This document shows positions 35,721-46,713 of a stretch of DNA of 64,000 nt, piece by piece. The translations under genes and the position numbers were made by a program. Source of the stretch: Closterium sp. NIES-65 (Eukaryota > Streptophyta > Zygnematophyceae > Desmidiales > Closteriaceae); contig CANXME010002152.1 of the NCBI GenBank assembly GCA_948144175.1, positions 62,001 to 126,000 on the forward strand. The letters are read 5' to 3'. The notes below the pieces were generated by a model. That model ran no database searches, had not been told where the DNA came from, and saw only the letters and a program-made list of their open reading frames with translations. Within the stretch, counting starts at the first letter, position 1, and every line of letters begins with the position of its first letter.

Positions 35721-37412
35721 GGGAGGACAGTGGAGAAGTGAGACAGGACAGGACCCCCAGAGGGGTCAGCAAGGGAGACCGCAACCGGCCTGGCGAGCGG
35801 CGAAAGGGTAGTGCGGTCTCGAAAGAAGGAGCGAGAAGCTCCGGAGTCAAGTGTGAAAGTGAGGGAGGACGAGGACGACTCAGTACCTGAGAGCGCAGTC
35901 TCACCAGTACCTGAGAGCGCAGACGCACTGGCACCTAGAGCAGCAGCCTCACAAGCACCTAGCGCAGCAGTACCAATGCCCGGGTCGGGCTGAAAACACC
36001 GGTAACCCTCATTCTCCTCACTATAATCCACAACATACATAGCAGTAAGGATAGCATCAAAATCAAGATCAAAGATCGCTACACCAGCCCTGAGAAGCTC
36101 ATCCCAGCGAGGGATCTCACTAGCCCCAGGGAACTGCTGACGCCAAGCGTCCGTCAGGCGGCCGAAGCAGCGCTGGGTGGCGTGGGCACCCCCACACTGC
36201 TCACCCGCGCGGTCGCCGGAACGAAGAACGTAGGTGCAGGGACCAGTACCCCCACCCCTCTGACGCCCAGCGTACCACTCACGAAGCTGCTGAGGCGAAG
36301 GGATGTCCCGCGAGCGCTGCTGCTGCTGCCGGTGCGAGCGCTGGCCACCACCACCGCCGCTACGCTGCTGGGTACCACCCCGACCAGCTCCACCTCCTCC
36401 ACCACTACTGCCTCCTCCGCTGCCGCCTCCACTGCCTCCACCTCCGCCGCCTCCACCTCCGCCGCTGCCTCCACCACCACCGCTGGCACCACCACCACCG
36501 TCTCCGCCGCTGCTGCCGCCACCACCACCACCACCCCCGCCACTAGCCCCGCCGCCACCCCCACTCCCTCCGCCGCCACCGCCGCCACCGCCACCGCCCC
36601 CTCCAGCTCCACCCGCGCCCTTGCCCCCCTTGCCCTTGCTGGAGCGACGTCTCCCACTAGGGGCAGACGCCGCGCCGACCGACTCAAGACCAAGCAGGTC
36701 GGCAGCAGCAGCAGAGGCAACAGAGGGCAGCAAGGGGGAAGGAGAGCACCCCTCAAAGATGGGGGTGCGAGGGTCACCACGAGAAGCACCTACAGCGACT
36801 ATGCTCTTCTCCGCTGCAAGGAGGGCCTTCTCGAGGAGGTCGACGGTGAGAGTGGTGGGACAGACTGCGAGAAAGTGGTCCCTGACGACGCGAAGGGAGT
36901 CAGGGAGGCGTGCGACTACGTAGTAGAGAGCGATGTACATGGGGGGGGGGGTTCTTAGCGCAGAACTCAGCAGGAAGGGCGGCGCGGTAGCGAGTGTCAC
37001 TAGTGCGGAGGTGCGTAATGAGGTCAGCGACAGTGGGAAAGGCAGAGAGGTCAGGAAAGAGGTAGGGAAGCATGAGACGGCTCAGTGCAGCAGTGGCAGG
37101 GGAGGAGTAGCGCGCAACTACAGCGTCGTACAAGGTCTGAGCACTCTTGTACTGACTAAAGTGCGCACGCTCAGAGGTAGGGAGGTGGCGACGCACAGCA
37201 AGACGTGCAGCAGCATCGCGGGTGGCCCACTTAGAGCGGACAGCGGGATCAGCATCAGCAGCAGGGGCAGGAGAGGCGCCAGAGGTGAGGTCAAAGAGAG
37301 AAAGGTCATCAGCCCTGTCGCACTGTAAGAACAGCTGCAGGTCGTCTAACCAGACCTCAAAATCAATGGCGCGACCCTCAGCGTCAAAAGCTAGGACACT
37401 AGGGGTAGCCAT
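35654..37412 (-). pseudogene. Element D Gag and protease, two frame breaks
   Basis: Starts MATPSVLAFDAEGRAIDFEVWLDD at 37412. The gag domain runs to AKNPPP, where eleven C (36941-36951) shift it. The next frame (open to 35654) has MYIALYYVVARLPDSLRVVRDHFL, a Gly-rich tract (about 36340-36620), SPQQLREWYAGRQRGG, the knuckle CTYVLRSGDRAGEQCGGAHATQRC and protease LDSGASRSFF. It ends at LYLPRSLRTW because one base is missing near 35675-35680; A, C and H have the extra base and read LPSFSTN. Gag start and Pol are therefore in the same frame and the middle is not. Confidence 0.92.
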
Positions 37413-37479
37413 GGTGACGACAGCGACGCAGTGCAAGCAGTAGGGAAAGAGCTCGCAGTGTCAGTGGGACAGTGCTCAC

Positions 37480-38523
37480 CAGGCAGGGCAGGTCGTGCAG
37501 TCAGCAGAAAGGCGGCTCAGCGACCGGGCGGCTCGGGTGCACAGCTGCTCGGCTCCCGGGTGGCTCGGCGGCTGGGCGGCTCGGGCGCAGGGCGGCTCGG
37601 CTCCCGGGCGGCTCGGCGGCTGGGCAGCTAGGGTGCAGGGCGGCTCGGCTCCCGGGCGGCTCGGCGGCTGGGCGGCTCGGGGGCAGGGCGGCTCGGCTCC
37701 CGGGCGGCTCGGCGGCAGGGCGGCTCGGGTCCCGGGCGGCTCGGCTGCTGGGGCGGCTCGGCCGGGAGATGCAGCGTCGGGCCGGCAGGTGCAGTGTCGG
37801 GCCGGCAGGTGCAGCGGCGGGCCGGCAGGTGCAAGTGGCGGGCCGTAAGAGGCGGCGGGCCGATGGGAGCAGCGGCGGGCCGGTAGGTGCAGCGGCGGGC
37901 CGGCAGGAGCAGCGGCGGGCCGGCAGGGTGCAGCGGCGGGCCGGCAGGAGCAGCGACGGGCCGGCAGGGTGCAGCGGCGGGCCGTAGAGTGCAGCGGCGG
38001 GGCCGTCGGCAGCAGAGGCGGGGCCGCGTCAGAGGAGGCGGCGTGGCCGCGTCAGGGGAGGCGGCGGGGCCGCGTCAATGGAGGCGGCGGGGCCGCGTCA
38101 GGGGAGGCGGCGGAGTCGCGTCAGGGGAGGCGGCGGGGCCTCGTCAGGGGAGGCGGCGGGGCCGCGTCAGGAGAGGCGGCGGGGCCGCGTCAAGGGAGGC
38201 GGCGGGGCCGCGTCAAGGGAGGCGGCAGGGCCGCGTCAGGGGAGGCGGCGGGGCCGCGTCAGGGGAGGCGGCGAGGCCGCGTCAAGGGAGGCGGCGGGGC
38301 CGCGTCAAGGGAGGCGGCGGGGCCGCGTTAAAGGAGGCGGCGGGGCCACGTCAAGGGAGGCGGCTGGGCCGCGTCAGGGGAGGCGGCAAAGCCGCGTCAG
38401 AGGAGGCGGCGGGGCCGCGAGTGAAAAGGCGACCCGAGGGGTCGCTAAAAAAAAAGGGCGCGCCTCGGGGCGCGCGTCGGTGGGCCCAGACAACGGTCCT
38501 AAGGTAGGACCCGCTCTATACCA
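37480..38523 (-). repeat. GC repeat leader, hairpins and primer site of element D
   Basis: Repeats of CTCGGCGGCTGGGCGGCTCG type (37500-37760), GGGCCGGCAGG type (37780-37990) and 23-bp GGCGGCGGGGCCGCGTCAGGG type (38000-38420). Then inverted repeats GCGACCC/GGGTCGC (38429-38445), GCGCGCC/GGCGCGC (38458-38475) and GGTCCTA/TAGGACC (38495-38511), and the primer site at 38513-38523. No real gene, despite long Gly/Arg-rich frames. Confidence 0.88.
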
Positions 38524-38661
38524 TGTGAGAATAGGAAAAACAGGAATGAATGAACTATGAATGAAAGCAGTACAAATATGAAACCCTAACTGGGTTGTAC
38601 CCCCTATGGGATACCCCACTACAGCCTACACAGCAGTATAAGCTATAGATATGTTCTGACA
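38524..38661 (-). repeat. 5' LTR of element D
   Basis: 138 bp, identical to 31161-31298. The primer site TGGTATAGAGC is adjacent on the minus strand (38513-38523). Confidence 0.97.
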
Positions 38662-38666
38662 GAGCG

Positions 38667-41142
38667 AGTAGCCCGCCACGAGACAGAGCCGGAACCAAGG
38701 CTGAAGGTGTAACCCTGTGACGACCGCTGCGTAGCCTGGTCGTCAGCCCAAGAAGCGTCCGCGTGTCCTGTAAGGACCACTGGACTCCGCCCTCCAAGCA
38801 CTAGCCCCATGCTCGACGTACTGCACAGGTAGCGCAACACCCTCTTCGCTGCAGCCATGTGCTCTGGTCGGTGTCTCCCAGGAGCAACATAGCGTGCAAG
38901 AATGCTAAGAGGGTATGCAAGGTCAGGTCGTGTGCAGGTCATCAGGTACATGAGGCAGCCAACAAGCTCTGGGTACGGGCCACTCGACTCTACGGACTCA
39001 TCTGAAGGCAGAGCTGAGAGCGAGTGGCGAGTAGGCAGAGGAGTGGCCTGAGGCAAGGAGTACGTGAAGCCGAAGCGCTGAAGGACCTGCTGCACCATGT
39101 GTGACTGAGTCAAGGTAATGGTGCGGTGAACTCTGTCCCGAGTGATCTGCAAGCCAAGATAGCTGCGCAGTTCACCCAGGTCTGTGCACGTGTGTCTCTT
39201 CAGCAGCTCGTACTTCATGTAGGCGAGTCCAGCAGTGTCCGCTGTGGCAAAGACCAAGTCGTCGACGTACACGAGGATGTAGAACGGCGGCAAAGAAGTG
39301 TCGGTGCGCAGAAACAGCGACGGGTCAGCAGTAGAAGGAGCAAACCCAAGAGCCGCAAGCGTAGTCCTCAGTGTGTCGTGCCACTCACGCGGTGCCTGGT
39401 GGAGACCGTAGACTGGCCGTCGGAGGCTCCACTGGGTGCCAGGAGGGAAAGTCCCAGTGAAGCCAGGTGGACGGCGCAGCCAGATCTCCTCGTGCAGGCT
39501 ACCCTGCAAGAACGCAGTGCTGAAGTCGAGAGAGTGAAGCTCGTAGTCGCGCTGAGCGGCTATGTGCAGCAACACCCGAAGAGTGGTCATCTTTAGGGTG
39601 GGAGAGAAGGTCTGAAAGTAGTCAACTCCCTGCCGCTGACTGAAGCCACGAGCGACATACCGCGCCTAAAAGACAGGTGGAGAGCCCGGCGGCCGCTTCA
39701 CCCTTAAAATCCACATGCCACTAACAATGTTCGCCCCAGGAGGGGGAACGGCGTCAACGTAGGTGCCTGTGGACTTCCAGGAAGCCATCTCTGCATCCAT
39801 AGCTGCCTGCCACTGAGAGGAGTAGGGACCCTCTACAGCCTCCGCGTAAGAACGCGGAGTAGGGATGTCTAGTGCATCCGGGTCTCCCTCAGGGGCAAGC
39901 AGTACAGACGCGAGATGAGGTGAAGCAACAACCAGACACTGGAACTCCTCCTGCCTGTCCTCTAGGACGTCCGTGCCAAGAGCACACTCACCCCCGACGG
40001 ACGGAGGACGGACAGACGCAGACTCAGCAACAAGACTGGCAGCGTAGTCTAGACGACAGCGAGCAGCAAAGTCGACGAGCTCAGCGACAAGAGCAGACGC
40101 AGCAGCGGACTCAAAAGAGGGGTCAGTGACGACAGTAGCAAGCAGACGCGTGACAGTGGGACTGGCAGCACGAAGGGAGTCCGACTCAGGGTCGGCAAGC
40201 GCAGGAAGAGAGGACTCAGGAGGAGAAGGCAAAGGGGCACGCAGAGGAGCAGTGGACGGACGCAGAGACATTCGGTGCGTGCCAGGGACAGGAGGAGGAC
40301 GCTGACGCGAACCGCGACCACTAGCGCGAGCAGCACGAACAGGCGACGCGGGACGAGACGCAGGCTCACGACGCTCAGCAAGACCCCCAGTAGGACCAGT
40401 GTAAGGAGAGGGAGCAGGCAGTGGGGAGGTAGGCTCCAGCAGTGACTGCGACTGGACAGGCTGTGGACACTCTACAGGAGGAGAAAGACCAAGAACCTGC
40501 TGAAGAAGCGGAACGAAGTACGGCCGAGGCCGCGCGGCAACTCCAGACTCAGCAGGGACAGCACCAGCACCCTTAGCGGCAGCACCAGCACCACTAACAC
40601 CTCCAGCAGCAGGACCTCCAGCAGCACCAGCAGCATGACCACCGCCAGGACAGACAGCAGTAGTCTCAGCACCAACACCCTCAGCAGCTCCAGCTCTAGT
40701 AGGACCCGCAAGTCCAGCAGCTCCGGGACCGGCGGCACCAGCACCCTCGGCGGTCGAAGAAGCTCCATCTCCAGCAGTACGCCTCCAGCGGCGAGCAAAC
40801 CACTCGCGCAGCTCCTGTGGAGAGAGGGTCTCCCGCCGAGACGGAGCACCAGGAGAAACCCCAGGCGCAGCAGCTCCAGACTCAGCACCCCAAGGCTCAG
40901 CAGCTCCAGACTCAGCACCCCCAGTCTCAGCACCCCCTAGCTCAGCAGCTCCAGGCACAGCACCCTCAACAGTAGCACCCCTAGGCTCAGCACCCCCAGT
41001 AGCAGCACCTCCAAGCTCGGCACCCCCAGGCTCAGCACCCTCAGCAGTAGCACCCCCAGTAGCAGCACCTCCAGGCTTGGCACCCCCAGGCTCAGCACCC
41101 ACGCGCACATCACCCCTAGAGTCAGCACCCCCAGGCCTAGAG
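38667..41142 (-). pseudogene. Element C linker, RT and start of RNase H
   Basis: Sense order is right to left. A linker of AEPGGA and ATGGA repeats (about 40470-41110) is followed by the conserved RSYAEAVEGPYSSQWQAAMD segment, then RT with MWILRVKRPPGSP, SLDFSTAFLQG, VYGLHQAPREWH and YVDDL (near 39265). RNase H starts with HADASWADDQATQ and is cut by D at 38661. A frameshift or stop lies near 39660-39666 (VFKARYVARG disrupted). At 41140-41145 the linker joins directly to the integrase segment TFTLPDS. Confidence 0.9.
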
Positions 41143-42300
41143 TCCGGAAGCGTAAAGGTCTGGCGGATCCCCCGTGCACGACAGTAGTCTCGCAGAAGGC
41201 GAGAGGAGAACTCCCCACCTCGGTCAGAGTGCAGACGCAGAACAGGAAAGTCCGAGCCGAAGCTCCTCCTGAGCTGGAGACGAGCCTCGCGGATCTAGTC
41301 GATCAGCACCTCAGTAACAGCACCCTTGCTGCGCAAGGGGAAGAGTGTGGTGTAACGCGAGTAGTCGTCAACCACCAACAGGAAGTAGCGCTCGTGACCC
41401 TGCCCACGGACGGGGGCTGGGCCCCACACGTCCATGTGAAGTGTCTGCAGAGGAGCCTCTGTCGGGGGAAACTGGGAGGAGTGAGGAGCAGCCCGGAGGC
41501 GCCCCTCGACACAGGGGACGCAGGAAGGTCCTGGTCCCGAAGGAAGGGGAGGGAGAGACTGGGGAAGACCAGAGACAAGGACACGGGAAGCCATGCCCCA
41601 AAGACGGGGCAAGGAGGGGTGGCCAAGACGGTGGTGCCACAGGAGGGTCTCGTGAGACAGGAGGCGACACGAACAGGGGGCAGACTCAGGGCAAGACCGG
41701 GACGCAGCAGCAAACACCTGACCTGACGCAGCTACCTGACCAGACACACGGACAGGAGGAGACGCAGTGGTCAGGGTGTAGAGGCTCGACCCCGGCCGAC
41801 GCGAGAACGTGGCCAGGTGCCGGCCTGTGCGTGCGTCCGTGCAGTGGGTCACCCGCTGACTCGCAGGAGTGAACTGGTGAACCCCCACATCCTGTAGGTC
41901 CGCACCACTCACCAATTTCGTCGAGAACTAGGGAAGGTACAGACCAGACAGGGTGCCCGAGGGGGCAGCCGGACACGGGAGGACAGTGGAAAAGTGAGAG
42001 AGGACAGGACCCCCAGAGGGGTCAGCCAGGGAGACCGCAACCGGCCGGCCAAGTGGCGTGAGGGTGGTGCGGTCTCGAAAGAAGGAGCGAGAAGCCCCGG
42101 AGTCAAGTGTGAAAGTGAGGGAGGACGAAGGCGACGCAGTACCTCAGAGTGCAGTCTCACCAGGACCTGAGAGCGCAGACGCACTGGCACCTAGAGCAAC
42201 TGCCTCATAAGCACCTAGCGCAGTAGTACCAATGCCCGGGTCGGGCGGGAAACACCGGTAACAGTCACCCTCCTCACTAATAGTCACAGCATACATAGCA
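41143..42300 (-). pseudogene. Element C protease and truncated integrase
   Basis: Protease LDSGASRSFF near 42095, GAG-pre-integrase WHHRLGHPSLPRL, CVPCVEGRLR, then integrase HMDVWGP, VVDDYSRYTT and HSDRGGEF. It stops at TFTLPDS because of the deletion, so the third catalytic residue (Glu of QQNGIAERR) and the C-terminus are missing. A TAG replaces Ser in LPSFSTN near 41930, and another TAG lies near 41297 (WIREARLQ). Confidence 0.88.
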
Positions 42301-42550
42301 GCAAGGATAGCATCAAAGTCAAGATCATAGATAGCTACACCAGCCCTAGACAGCTCTCCCCAGCGGGGGATCTCACTAGCCTCGGGGAACTGCTGACGCC
42401 AAGCGTCCGTGAGGCGGCCAAAGCAGCAAGGATAGCATCAAAGTCAAGATCAAAGATCGCTACACCAGCCCTAAGAAGCTCATCCCAGCCGAGAATCTCA
42501 CTAGCCTCGGGGAACTGCTGACGCCAAGCGTCCGTCATGCGGCCAAAGCA
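42301..42550 (-). repeat. 125-bp tandem duplication in element C gag
   Basis: The segment beginning GCAAGGATAGCATCAAAG at 42301 recurs at 42426 with a few differences. 125 bp is not a multiple of three, so the two sides are in different frames. Confidence 0.85.
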
Positions 42551-43748
42551 GCGCTGGGTGGGGTGGGCACCCCCACACTGCTCACCCGCGCGGTCGCCGG
42601 AACGAAGGACGTAGGTACACGGACCAGCACCCCCACCCCTTTGACGCCGAGTGTACCACTCACGGAGCTGTTGGGGCGGAGGGATGTCCCGCGAACGCTG
42701 CTGCTGCTGCTGCTGCTGGCGCTGACCACTACCAGCGCCGCTCCGCTGCGAGGTACCACCCCGACCAGCTCCACCCCCTCCGCCACCACCGCCTCCTCCT
42801 CCGCCTCCTCCGCCGCCTCCACCTCCACCGCTGCCACCACCACCACCGCTGCCGCCACCACTGCCGCCTCTTCCGCCGCCACTCCCGCCGCCACCCCCAC
42901 TCCCTCCGCCGCCTCCACCGCCACCTCCACCGCCCCCTCCAGCTCCACCCGCGCCCTTGCCCCCCTTGCCCTTGCATGAGCGGCGTCTCCCACTAGGGGC
43001 AGACGCCGCGCCGACCGACTCAAGACCAAGCAGGTCGGCAGCAGGAGCAGAGGCAACAGAGGGCAGCAGGGGGGAAGGAGAGCACCCCTCAAAGATGGGG
43101 GTGCGAGGGTCACCACGAGAAGCTCCTACTGCGACGATGCTCTTCTCCGCCGCTAGGAGGGCCTTCTCGAGGAGGTCGACAGTGAGGGTGGGGGGACAGA
43201 CTGAGAGAAAGTGGTCCCTGACTACGCGAAGGGAGTCAGGGAGGCGTGCGACTACGTAGTAGAGAGTGATGTACATGGGGGGGGGGGTTCTTGGCGCAGA
43301 ACTCAGCAGGAAGGGCAGCGCGGTAGCGAGTGTCACTAGTGCGGAGGTGCGTAATGAGGTCAGCGACAGTGGGAAAGGCAGTGAGGTCAGGGAAGAGGTA
43401 CGGTAGCATGAGATGGCTCAGTGCAGCAGTGGCAAGGGAGGAGTAGCGCGCAACTACAGCGTCGTACAAGGTCTGAGCACTCTTGTACTGACTAAAGTGC
43501 GCGCGCTCAGTGGTGGGCAAGTGGCGACACACAGCAAGGCGCGCAGCAGCATCGCGGGTGGCCCACTGAGAGCGAACAGTAGGGTCAGCATCAGCAACAG
43601 AAGCAGGAGAGGCGCCAGAGGTGAGGTCAAAGAGAGAAAGACCGTCTGCCCTATCGCACTGCAAAAACAACTGCAGGTCGTCGACCCAGACCTCAAAGTC
43701 AATGGCTCTGCCCTCAGCGTCAAAAGCTAGGACACTGGGGGTAGCCAT
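42551..43748 (-). pseudogene. Element C Gag
   Basis: Starts MATPSVLAFDAEGRAIDFEVW at 43748. The gag domain is intact up to the run of eleven C (43277-43287), which shifts the frame after AKNPPP. The next frame carries MYITLYYVVARLPDSLRVVRDHFL, a Gly-rich tract, a poly-Gln run, PPQQLREWYTRRQRGG and the zinc knuckle CTYVLRSGDRAGEQCGGAHPTQRC. The 125-bp duplication at 42301-42550 breaks it again. Confidence 0.9.
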
Positions 43749-43799
43749 GACGACAGACTAGCAGTGCAAGCAGTGGGGAAGGGCACGCAGTAGCAGTAG

Positions 43800-44800
43800 G
43801 GCAGTGCTGTGCTCACCAGACAGGGCAGGTAGGGCGACTCGACGGCTGCAGGGCGGCTCGGCTGCGGCTGGGCGGCCCGGCTGCTGCTGGGCGGCTCGGC
43901 TACTGCTGGGCGGCTCGGGTGGTGCTGGGCGGCTCGCCTGCGCCGGGGCGGCTCTGCTACTGCTGGGCGGCACGGCTGGTGCTGGGGCGGCCTGGCTGTT
44001 GCTGGGCGGCTCGGCTGCTGCTGGGCGGCTCGGCTGCGGCTGGGCGGCTCGGCTGCGGCTGGGCGGCTCGGCTGCGGCTGGGCGGCTCGGCTGCTGCTGG
44101 GCCGCGTAGGTAGGGCGGCTGTAGGGCCGCGAGCAGAGCGGCGGGTGGGCCGCTGGTAGGGCGGCGACGGGCCGCAGCGAAATCGGCGGGCGGGCCGCAG
44201 GTAGGGCGGCAGGTGGGCCGCTGTTGGGCGGCCGTTGGGCTGCGGGTAGGGCGGCAAAGGGCCGCAGGTAGGAGGCGGCGGGGCCGCGCCAGGGCAAGGT
44301 GGCCGCGACGAGGCGGTGGGGCCGCGAGTGATGGCGGCGGGGCCGCGTCGGAACGGGCGGCGGGGCCGCGTTGGAGTGGGCGGCGGGGCCGCGTCTGAAA
44401 GGGCGGCGGGGCCGCGTTCGAAAGGGGCGGCGGGGCCGCGTCCGAGATGGGCGGCGGGGCCGCGTCTGAAAGGTCGGGCGGGGCCGCGTTCAAAGTGGGC
44501 GGCGGGGCCGCGTCTGAAAGGGCGGGCGGGGCCGCGTCTGAGAGGGCGGCGGGGCCGCGTCTAAGAGGGCGGCGGGGCCGCGTTCGAAGTGGGCGGCGGG
44601 GCCGCGTCCGAAAGGGGCGGCGGGGTCGCGTCTGAAAGGGCGGCGGGGCCTCCTCTGAAAGGGCGGCGGGGCCGCGTCTGAAGGGGCGGCGGGGCTGCGA
44701 GGGAAGGGCGACACGGAGGGTCGCTCGAGAGAGAGAAAAAAAAGTTAGCGCGCCTCGGGGCGCGCTTCGGTGGGCCCTAGGCGAAGTTCCCACAGGGAAC
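43800..44800 (-). repeat. GC repeat leader and structured 5' end of element C
   Basis: Two repeat types: GGCGGCTCGGCTGCGGCTG near 43850-44100 and GGCGGCGGGGCCGCGTCTGAAAG near 44330-44690. In sense orientation the second has the same CGCGGCCCCGCCGCC core as A and D. Nearer the primer site are the inverted repeats GCGCGCC/GGCGCGC (44748-44765) and GTTCCC/GGGAAC (44786-44800). Confidence 0.85.
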
Positions 44801-44813
44801 CCGCTCTATACCA

Positions 44814-44942
44814 TGTGAGAGTTGTAGAACAGGAATGGGAATGACTAAGGAAAGAATGGTACAAAATGCAACCCTAGAAACCTGTACCCCATATGTACTA
44901 CCCCACTGTAGCCTACAGTAACCATGTCATATAAATCTGACA
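44814..44942 (-). repeat. 5' LTR of element C
   Basis: 129 bp partner of 30444-30572 with four substitutions. The primer site TGGTATAGAGC lies on its inner side (minus strand). Confidence 0.95.
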
Positions 44943-44947
44943 GGGAC

Positions 44948-46300
44948 TTCACAGAAACATTCGCCCCAGTCAGTCGACATACCTCCCTCCGAATCCTTCT
45001 CGCCGTCGCCGCCATGAAGAAAAAGAAGCTGCGACAAATTGATGTCGCCAACGCCTTCCTCTACGTACCTGTCGACGCCGACATCTTCGTCGAGCTCCCT
45101 CACGGTACCCACGGGGAACCCAATCAGGTCTGCCAGCTGCTAAAGTCTCTCTACGGAATCAAACAGGCCCCACGGCTGTGGCAACAGCACCTGCACACCC
45201 GCCTCATCCGCATCGGATTCCGCCAACTGCCTCATGACCAAGGCATGTACCGACTCACTAAAGGCGCCAACTACATCCTACTCATCGTCTACGTCGACGA
45301 TCTCCTCTACATCGGCTCCACCGACGACGTCACCACCTGGTTCGAAGGGGAGCTGCAGAAAGATCTCACGCTCACGGTTTCTTCTACCGTCACGCAGTAC
45401 CTCGGGCTCAACATCCGCGAAGAAGAAAACGCAATCTATCTAAGCGCCGAGAAATACGCCGACACGATCGCCAAACGTTTTTCGCTCACACCTACCGCTA
45501 TCGCCACGCCATACCGCTACAAGGCAGGAAACGGCCAAGGAAACTCCGTCCTACTTGAGACCGCCGGAATACGCGACTACCAGTGAAAACTGGGCTGTCT
45601 GCTCTTCGCAGCCGTCACCTGTCGCCCAGACCTATCCTACTCCGCTAGCCAACTCGCTACCTACCTCAAGAGGCCTGAAGCAGATCACCTAGCAGAACCT
45701 GACCGTGCTCTTCACTATTTCGTGAGCACAGCAACGATCGGCCTAACGTACCACAAAGACGTAACTACGCCGACGAAACTAATCGGCTACGTCGACGCCG
45801 ATCACGTCGGCGATCCAGATAACAGGCGCTCTCGCACTGGCTACGTCTATCGTCTTGAGCCTATCGGACCTATCTCCTGGCAGTCGAGTAAGCAGGAACT
45901 AATCGCTCTCTCTTCAGCTGAAGCAGAATATATCGCCCTCTGCTCAGCCACCAAGGAAGGACTCTACCTTCGCGAACTGCTGGAAGAAGCAAAGTTAGCT
46001 GAGTTACCCAACTTCACCCTGTTCTGCGACAACCAATCTGCAATTCGCATCGCCAACAAAAGCGGATTCGCGAACAGAACGAAGCATATCGCTCTGCGAT
46101 AATTCTTCATGAAAGACGAGATCGAGAAAGGAAAACTCGAGTTATCCTACTGTCCCACGTCCGAGATGGCAGCCAACTATTTGACCAAGAAGCTCGGAAA
46201 ACATAAGTTCGAATACTGCATGCTGCTGACTGGACAAGGCCACGTCACCATCAGCGACACTCCAGAAGCGAAGGGGAGTGTTGGGAACAATAAGTCTTAA
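44948..46300 (+). pseudogene. Element B RT and RNase H, second part
   Basis: Continues B after the C insertion: RDFTETFAPVSRHTSLR is restored once one GGGAC copy is removed. RT has QIDVANAFLY, SLYGIKQAPRLW and catalytic YVDDLLY near 45295. RNase H has YVDADHVGD, SAEAEYIAL, CDNQSAIRIANKSG and NYLTKKLGKHKFEYC. It ends a few codons inside the 3' LTR. In-frame stops are TGA at 45584-45586 (before KLGCLLFAA) and TAA at 46100-46102 (in HIALR.FFMKDEI, where Tyr is usual). No frameshift is seen. Confidence 0.92.
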
Positions 46301-46713
46301 GCGCCTCTGTCGTGTCGAAACCAAGGACACAAAAGCAAAGCAGTCCAAATCGAAGCATCGCGAGTCAACCCTCGGAGGTTAGGGTAACCGCCTGGAGGTT
46401 ACGCGAAGGTCAAAGGTCAGCGACCTTTGACTTGACCAATACAGCGCGACAGCAAGGACACACAACTGACTCGACATTGAGCAGTTGCCCGAGTCGCACT
46501 GTATCGAATCGCAACAGCAAGGTAGTTAATTATATCTATTCGTATTCCTTGTACTCTTATATAAAGCCTTGTATCTGCCTGTTTTAATCAACTTACTTTG
46601 CCCTCACATACTAGCGCAAGGTGGTTCAAGACCTTTACTCAAACGTTTCCGCTATTACAATCCTACTCAGACTTTAACTCTACAAAGATCCTAGGGCTTT
46701 TTTCAGCCCAACA
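46279..46713 (+). repeat. 3' LTR of element B
   Basis: 435 bp, TGTTGGGAAC to CAGCCCAACA, TATATAAA at 46558-46565. It is nearly identical to the reassembled 5' LTR, with a handful of substitutions. Confidence 0.95.

Larger units (their letters stand above)
31161..38661 (-). mobile_element. Copia element D, full length, identical LTRs
   Basis: 7.50-kb minus-strand Copia inserted in the RNase H of C. The two 138-bp LTRs (31161-31298 and 38524-38661) show no difference. The 5-bp target duplication GAGCG (31156-31160 and 38662-38666) is exact. D is the youngest large element in the window and represents the consensus of its subfamily best. Gag-protease and pol are in separate frames because of an eleven-C run and a single missing base. 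Confidence 0.97.
30444..44942 (-). mobile_element. Copia element C, split by element D
   Basis: Minus-strand Copia inserted in the RT of B. LTRs of 129 bp at 30444-30572 and 44814-44942 differ at four positions. The 5-bp target duplication GGGAC at 30439-30443 and 44943-44947 is exact. Without D it is about 7.0 kb. The copy is damaged by an internal deletion in integrase (near 41140), a 125-bp tandem duplication in gag (42301-42550) and several stops. Confidence 0.96.
18591..46713 (+). mobile_element. Copia element B, host of A and C insertions
   Basis: Plus-strand Copia element whose parts are 18591-18604, 26182-30443 and 44948-46713, about 6.0 kb once A and C are removed. The LTRs are 435 bp, start TGTTGGGAAC and end with its inverted form in CAGCCCAACA. 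The flanks ACAGT (18586-18590) and ACCGT (46714-46718) look like a target duplication with one change. The polypurine tract GAAGCGAAGGGGAG precedes the 3' LTR. A different family from A, C and D: long LTR, Gln-rich gag, classical CCHC knuckle. The polyprotein keeps one frame through most of its length but has several stops. Confidence 0.93.
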
